Of a stretch of DNA of 64,000 bases, positions 30,941 to 64,000 are shown piece by piece (within the stretch, counting starts at the first letter, position 1; every line of letters begins with the position of its first letter). A program made the position numbers and the translations under genes. The notes beneath the pieces are model-generated. The model did no database searches, was not told the origin of the DNA, and was given only the letters and a program-made list of their open reading frames with translations. The DNA lies in contig CM065319.1 in assembly GCA_033032175.1 (NCBI GenBank), positions 14,853,018-14,917,017 on the forward strand, in the 5' to 3' direction. The stretch is from Saturnia japonica. Its lineage: Eukaryota; Arthropoda; Insecta; Lepidoptera; Saturniidae.

Positions 30941-33029
30941 ACGCGAGCAGGAGTTTTCGGTGAAGAAAAACAATATGATGAAACCATAGCATAGTGGTAA
31001 CTGGTAAGGCATTTTGTAATGCCCACCTGGCTAGCTACTACCCTCAAGTTGAAAATTTGTTGCCAAGCACCAATAGTTGTGTTTCGGCAGCTGTACTTGA
31101 GAGCCAGTTCTTTCACTATGCTTAGCGTATTGGTACCTTCAACTTTATTGTTACTTAACATCAGATGAGGTCGTGGCTTACCGTGAATCTTAAGGAATTT
31201 TGAAAAGTCCCGCACTTATTTTTATTCTACTTTCCTATTGTCAGCGTAAGGGTAACTAGCAATAAAATCAAAATAACAGTTTTGGGAAAGCGAACGAACA
31301 TATCATCAACAGTGCCGGGGGTCTCATTTAGTTTAACCGCGGAACCCCCAGACCTCAGACGGTCTTAGTACGTAAACGTATCCAATAAAATTTAATAACA
31401 TACTCGTAGATATGATGAACAAGAAGCTAATGAAGACAGTTTCATGTCGAGAATTAAATACGAACAAAATTTAAATTCAAAGTTAATAGTCTGGTTAATT
31501 GCGAACTTTAGATACAAATTCTATTTAAAATTAATTGCATTATTCGTCCATGTTTATAACAAAAACAATTTGTAAATTTCTAACTACTGGAATATGCGCA
31601 GCCTATTGGCAACAACAAGAAACACTTCAATATTTCAATTCGACAAAAGGCAATGTTTGTAACATAGGTATTGCAAGCGTCATTTTTTTAATAATATCAA
31701 GTTAATCAACTTCACGTAAATAAAGAGAATGTCGATAAATTTGGAGGAAAGAAATTTTACTTTAAAATACCAAATATAATATTAAATTAATGTATTATCC
31801 AAAAAACATGTTTTATATGAAAGTCTAAATATAATTACGATAAAATCATGAATATATATACATACATATATATTTTATAAACAAATATTATTACCTACTA
31901 ACTATAAACTTTGAGAAAATATTCGCAGTAATTGGACTAGGGTTATAAATTAGATATCCTATATTAATCGGTAATGGAAAACCATAACTTATGCATGCAT
32001 CAAATAATGGAGAGTGGTCAAATATCGGGCCAAAAAAAAAATACGCTCAAGAGAACCCTCATCAAGACCACACTCACAAATTGATGAATTCATAATACGT
32101 AGTTTCCTTAGATGCACAGGTATACAACCATTTCTCCTTTAAACAAAAGTACTCTGTGACAACAATGGATAAATCGCATTCTGAAAATAATAGATTAAAT
32201 TATAATATGATATTATAAGAATACATAATATGACATTAATAGATATATACTAGGCGTGTGTAGTACATGTGCTAAGTACTAATAAGAATTATTTCCTTAA
32301 ACTGAATTAGAACGAACTATTCCGTAAGCTTATTAGTACATCGTTCATTTAGTTCTTCATTCGCGGCAGGCCGGCGCGACGTATTTAGTACTTAGTACAT
32401 AAGTGATTCACGAGACTGACGAGACCGAAGACGCAGATCAGTCGAAAGAGAGCTAAATACATGGTATTGACCTAATAGGCTCTGATTCATTAAGCAATTC
32501 AGAACTTTATGACGAGAGCATAAGAATTTTTATTGTTTTTAGACATTTTGGTGAGGTTGTTTTTGTTTAAGTTTGTTTCAAATTAAAGGATTAGTTTAAA
32601 AATTTGATTTGAATACTGTTTTATTAGATAGTGTTGGCAATTAAGAACGCAACCACATTTATAATAAGTTGGCAACATTTATTGTCTATTTTCTGTATTT
32701 GACATATAAGCTTGTTAATCTTTTTGCTATCAATATACGCTCCTTTGTATTTTCATAGTTATCGTTCCTTTTATTTATTTATTTCCACCTATGTATCAAC
32801 AGATAGTACTATTTTTCTGCTAGTGCAAGTTTAATTTGGTCTAAAAAAACGGCTCTTTAGAATGACAGTCCTAAGCCTGGAAAGTATGAAGGAGAATCAA
32901 AATATTCCTAATATTCGTCCGTGTATGTGTACGGTATATTGTACTACTGTACTAATAGTACTAGAAATTTGATCTAGCACAGTTGAAAGATTGTACTAGT
33001 ACGGAGTGCTCCTTTTAATGTCCGAACAA

Positions 33030-34487
33030 GAACAAGTCTTCTTCTTCTTTTTCATCCTAACTTGGCAACCGGTCCTCTTTAATAAAGACCATTACTGCCA
33101 TTATCGAGTGAATTATATTATCATGTTTTATGACGATTCAGTATCCTAACAAGATGGTGGCTCCCTTGTTAGAACTTTCTAGGAAGTTTTTGTGGGATCT
33201 CGGAATGAATGCTTTCAGCTTATATTTATAATCCACCTCACTTATGCACAAAAACCAAACTATATCACGCAAAACGCTAACAATATTACATAATATAGGG
33301 TCAAAAACCTAAGTAAATGAATTAAAAATAAAAACCACAACTTGTCACTTCAAGATCCCGCCAAAAACTCCAAGAACAAGTCTAAAATAAATACATAAAC
33401 CTTCTTCTTGTTTTGGCGCCGCAAAAGCACTTGCCAGTGTCAATGTAATTAAGCCTTCGTAAAATTTTCGAAACAACAAAGTGGGGTTTGCAGTGTCAAT
33501 GTTTTTAAGCCTTCATAAAATTTTCTTGTGTTAATGTTTTCAAGCCTTCGTGGTCATAGGTATTTTATACAAAGTGGCGTCTCTAATAAGGTGGCGGCTC
33601 CTTGTTAGAACTTTCTAGGGAGTCTTTATAGGACTCCAAAATGCATGCTTTTAGTTTATATTTATAATCCACTTCACATATGCACAAACACCAAACTATA
33701 TCACGCAAACCGCCAACAATATTACATAATATAGGGTCAAAACCCTAAGTAAATGAATTAAAAATAAAAACCACAACATGTCACTTCAAGATCCCGCCAA
33801 AAACTCCAAGAACAAGTCTAAAATAAATACATAAACCTTCTTCTTGTTTTGGCGCCGCAAAATCACTTGCCAGTGTTAATGTAATTAAGCCTTCGTAAAA
33901 TTTTCCAATATACAAAGTGGCATCTTATAACAAGATGCCTTGTCAGAACTATCTAGGGAGATTTTGTGACATCTCAAAATGCATGTTGCCCACTTTATAT
34001 TTATAATCCACTTCACTTAAGCACGACAACCAAACTGTATCACGCAAAATGCCACCAATATTACATAATATAGGGTCAAACAACCTAAGTTAATGAATTA
34101 AAACTAACAACCACAACATGTCACTTCAAGATCCCGCCAAAAACTCCAAGAACAAGTCTAAAATAAATACATAAACTTTCTTCTTGTTTTGGCGTCGCAA
34201 AATCACTTGCCAGTGTTAATGTAATTAAGCCTTCGTAAAATTTTCCAATATACAAAGTGGCATCTTATAACAAGATGCCTTGTCAGAACTATCTAGGGAG
34301 ATTTTGTGACATCTCAAAATGCATGTTGCCCACTTTATATTTATAATCCACTTCACTTAAGCACGACAACCAAACTGTATCACGCAAAATGCCACCAATA
34401 TTACATAATATAGGGTCAAACAACCTAAGTTAATGAATTAAAACTAACAACCACAACATGTCACTTCAAGATCCCGCCAAAAACTTG
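33030..34487 (+). repeat. Tandem array of a 340 bp TTTTGGCG-family unit
   Basis: About four head-to-tail units. GGCG landmarks fall at 33415, 33851 and 34191; the first unit (33030-33371) is truncated at its left. The last two units differ at only about two positions. Unit ends read ttttggcg and cgccaaaa, a short inverted pair. A constant linker (caagaacaagtctaaaataa) separates units. The second unit has an internal triplication of a caatgtttttaagcc motif. Confidence 0.88.
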
Positions 34488-34984
34488 GTACCATCTTTAT
34501 ACATGAAAAAAATGTCCGTCGAAAAGCGGCAATTTAGGGTGGGGCTGTGGTAGCAAAAGGGTAAAAAAGATAGCTCCAATAATTATTATTTTTACATTTT
34601 GGTCCACTTGGACAACTTTTAACTCCACAAACTTTTAACATTATTGTTCAATTATTTTTTAAAGTTTTACGACAGTAAAAACTATAAAATCACGAAAAAG
34701 TATCATTCTATATTGACACGTTAGCGCCGCGCCATCTTGGTGGGTGTTAGAATTTAATTTGCCGCTTCCAGCTGGACACTTTTTATTATTATTATTATTA
34801 TTAACACGCTTTTATTAGCTTCACCTGTATGTATGTATGTAACCTACCCCTTTGAGCTCGATTTTATCCTACTTTGAATGATCAGATTTAATTAAAACTT
34901 TGCACACTTGTCAAAAGTCGATGACAATGCAATAATCCGATCAAAGCATCCGATTATCCTAATTAGATTCGCCAGGATTAATTA

Positions 34985-35253
34985 ATTTCTTTCCGCATTC
35001 TTTGCATGCGAGTAAGAGAGATAGAGCTAGTGCGCGAACTACGCATGGGTGCAGTTCCACACTTACTCTTTCGGGCATGCAAGGTTGTACAGTTGATCAT
35101 GCAGTCATTTATTTGGGTCCGCGATTGTTTGCTGCTGGACAAGCTTATGTGGCACTTAGTCATGGAAGATCCTTGGACGGTATACGAATTGAAGAACTTG
35201 ATTGCTCAAAATTAACAGGAAGAACTCCATGTAACAGTGAAAGCATTGAATGA
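34985..35253 (+). pseudogene. PIF1/Helitron helicase C-terminal remnant
   Basis: The frame at 35040-35253 reads GCTVDHAVIYLGPRLFAAGQ, then AYVALSHGRSLDGIRIEELD, the last conserved motif of PIF1-type helicases found in Helitron RepHel proteins (normally QGxT...YVALSRVxxLxGL). Arg of the usual ALSR is replaced by His. The upstream part is not in the same frame. Without the Rep and ATPase parts it is a fossil. Confidence 0.7.
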
Positions 35254-35600
35254 AATGATTCGATTAGGAGATAAACCATAAAATCTACAATCAGTCACAG
35301 AGTGAAAATTCACACTCATCCTCATTCTCAGTGCCGCCAACAGATTCGCTCCTATGATTATAATATTTTGTAGAGTGATTACGGATTGAAAATTCCATAC
35401 TCAAGCATTAATGTGACTGACTGTATATGTAAATAAGGTTGCACCTCTATGTGTCTCGCTGTTTATATTGGCATCATAGAAATCTTTGAATATGTGTTCT
35501 TAACCAAGATACAATCGGAACACATTTGTACATATTAAGGGCGGTTGATAGTTAGCAAATCGAACTAAATAATTTATAGTTTAAAAAATTTAACTAAAAA

Positions 35601-35995
35601 ATGAAAAATAAATAATAGTTTAAAAAAACTAAAACAAAACACGCTTTCATAAAAAATCCAACTAAAAAACAGAAAATAAAATTTAATAAATTTGATTAAG
35701 TACAGTGTAAAAAAAAATGAATGTACATTATTGTAAAAAAAGCGTGGGGTGCATAGTGTCAATAATTATAAACATTTTATTGACAGATAATGAATAGAAG
35801 AATCATCACTTCGATAATATAATATCTTAAAAAGCGCTTTGAATACACCCCACGCTTTTTTTACAATAATGTACATTCATTTATTTTTTTACACTGTACT
35901 TAATCAAATTTATTAAATTTTATTTTCTGTTTTTTAGTTGGATTTTTTATGAAAGCGTGTTTTTTTTTGTTTTTTTAAACTATTATTTTTCAACT
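35601..35995. repeat. Near-palindromic element with ~141 bp arms
   Basis: Arms 35611-35751 and 35846-35987 are inverted repeats with few differences, enclosing a 94 bp loop. Each arm carries acacgctttcat and gcgtggggtg at its two ends. It is very AT-rich. Probably a foldback MITE; transcription would give a long hairpin RNA. The open frame on the minus strand is an artefact of A-runs. Confidence 0.88.
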
Positions 35996-36070
35996 GGACC
36001 TCCATATAAAATAGTTGTCCTTACCTCTATTCTCCATGCTACGAATGTACAAAAATACGACATTGTCTAC

Positions 36071-36249
36071 ACAATTATTCACATTCACCCCTATTAAATC
36101 TGTCTAACCGTTTCGGAGATTAGATGGAACAAATAGACGGATAGATTTTTTTTTCGTAAGTATTGTATGTATTTTCATATATATTTAGCAAAATAGTGTT
36201 ATTTTGACACAACAAGCAGACACCTCAATTTTATTTATTTGTATAGATA
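36071..36249 (+). repeat. 3' part of the 'ctagctatgcccg...tatagat' repeat
   Basis: Aligns with the last 180 bp of 62811-63170 (ttcggagattag, cagacacctcaattttattt, gtatagat). Confidence 0.65.
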
Positions 36250-36399
36250 ATAGAATAGATATTTCGTAAAACATAACAAACGCATTTTAGCTGAAGCGAG
36301 GAACAGTGTGTAAAGTTCCTCATCCGCCATAGAAAAGGGAGGATCCTCCGACCAGACGGGTGTTGTGTCTGGCGGACAGCTGCCCAACGGTTAATGTCG

Positions 36400-36645
36400 G
36401 GTTCTTGTATATATACTCAATTGTTTGGTCAATTTCTATATCGTGATGTAGGATGGCAGTTGTGGCGGAAATATCGCTATATGTAAGATGCGTCAGTTGT
36501 GGCGAGAGATGTCGCTACAACATTATACCGGCCGCGGCTGCCGGCCACGAAAAACCCTACAATCACTTGTAGACCTTGCAGTTGAGCGCGGCAGTGCTGC
36601 GTACGCGCACCTATACCAGTGATTTCGTTCACAATTACTGATAGA
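36400..36645 (+). promoter_or_regulatory. Candidate promoter and 5' UTR of copy B
   Basis: A TATATATA string at 36408-36415 lies 230 bp before the ATG. It is followed by an imperfect direct repeat (cagttgtggcg at 36457 and 36494) and a GC-rich palindromic patch around 36528-36546. This is positional evidence only; the TATA could be chance in AT-rich DNA and the repeat may be transposon-derived. Confidence 0.25.
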
Positions 36646-63403
<26,758 letters not shown>

Positions 63404-64000
63404 GTAAATGCTAAACTGACCTTTATTTTGCTGAGTCATTTCTTAATGATAGTAGTGTACTATTGGTTACCGGCCATCCAGTTTAAGACCTACGAGGGCG
63501 TCCTTCTTTTGGAAAGCTACTAATTTAATTTCCTTGAGTTGTCTATTTTCATAGCATCAGAAGTCGTCCTAGACATGGAAATACATCAAATTTTTTTATA
63601 TTAATATTACATCCTTCCTTCCTTTTTATTATTAATTCTTTATGTTTAATATTCATTATTTTATATGTATATATTTGAATTTATTATTTAAGTATGTTTT
63701 CTGAGCACGTCGTGTTCACCTTTAACTATAACATCATTTTAATTTTACATTAAGAATAGTTTTTTTACAACCTATAATGCTATGTTATTTTCATGAACAA
63801 AGAAATATATATTGACATTTACAATTTTCAATGTATGATTATAAATTACCTGTCGATATATTTTACCCCTAATTATTGAGGAGGGTAATAAGCTATTTAA
63901 CTTCACGGTATGCCTCCTAAGAGGCAAAACAGTAACCATGTAAGGCAAGCAATTTGAAAAGTTGTAGGCAATTAAGCGCAAAACACACAGAGAACGGGTG
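63404..64000 (+). other. Start of copy B intron 7
   Basis: AT-rich intronic sequence running off the window; no exon or repeat recognised. Confidence 0.7.

Larger units (their letters stand above)
18134..36645. other. Intergenic region between the two esterases (18.5 kb)
   Basis: No host gene is supported. It contains the repeat and pseudogene features listed separately. Stretches with nothing recognised are 19620-20500, 20770-21610, 22400-23550, 25670-27600 (AT-rich; the 14-mer gtcaactagtccat occurs at about 26837 and 26957), 28930-29600, 31250-33020 and 34500-34960. Confidence 0.5.

Noticed and set aside
35574..35762. 62-codon minus frame rich in Phe
   Set aside because: Created by A-runs in one arm of the palindrome.
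36619..36645. Upstream in-frame GTG as the start of copy B
   Set aside because: The ATG at 36646 directly opens a good signal peptide; the extension is hydrophilic and would spoil it.

Overview
The window looks like insect nuclear DNA, most likely from a moth or butterfly. It is AT-rich, the coding exons are short and separated by introns of 0.6 to 16 kb, and most of the rest is decayed transposon, SINE and LINE sequence of kinds typical of Lepidoptera. There is no prokaryotic gene organisation, no CRISPR array and no convincing tRNA or rRNA gene. The species assignment is inference from sequence style, not from a search.

Two genes are well supported. Both lie on the + strand and are head-to-tail duplicates encoding secreted type-B carboxylesterases of the juvenile-hormone-esterase/FE4-like group. 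Copy A enters the window without its first exon: nine exons from 55 to a stop at 18133 give 495 residues. Copy B starts at 36646 with a signal-peptide exon, has a 15.8 kb first intron, and runs off the right edge after exon 7 (63403), with about three exons missing. Every exon present in both copies has the same length and splice phase. The Ser/Glu/His triad is complete in A; Ser and Glu are visible in B.

Region by region: 1-18133 is gene A, whose introns hold a 178 bp hairpin, two old DD34D mariners, a tRNA-derived SINE and an antisense fragment resembling the first coding exon of the histone demethylase KDM5/Lid. 18134-36645 is intergenic: LINE remnants, a 525 bp MITE, a broken endogenous RNA-virus helicase (27.6-28.1 kb), an LTR-like block, a tandem array of 340 bp units (33.0-34.5 kb), a PIF1/Helitron helicase remnant and a 380 bp near-palindrome. 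36646-64000 is gene B; its giant first intron carries an almost intact DD41D mariner (41.3-42.6 kb), a small Harbinger-like element with a Myb/SANT ORF (45.4-46.1 kb), an inverted LINE pair and a CpG-rich block at 51 kb. Its later introns hold LINE, SINE and MITE copies.

The two esterases probably encode related extracellular esterases acting on small esters such as odorants, hormones or plant compounds; the substrate cannot be read from sequence. The most surprising non-coding signal is a 231 bp block in intron 4 of both copies that is ungapped and about 92% identical, at least as similar as the neighbouring coding exon.
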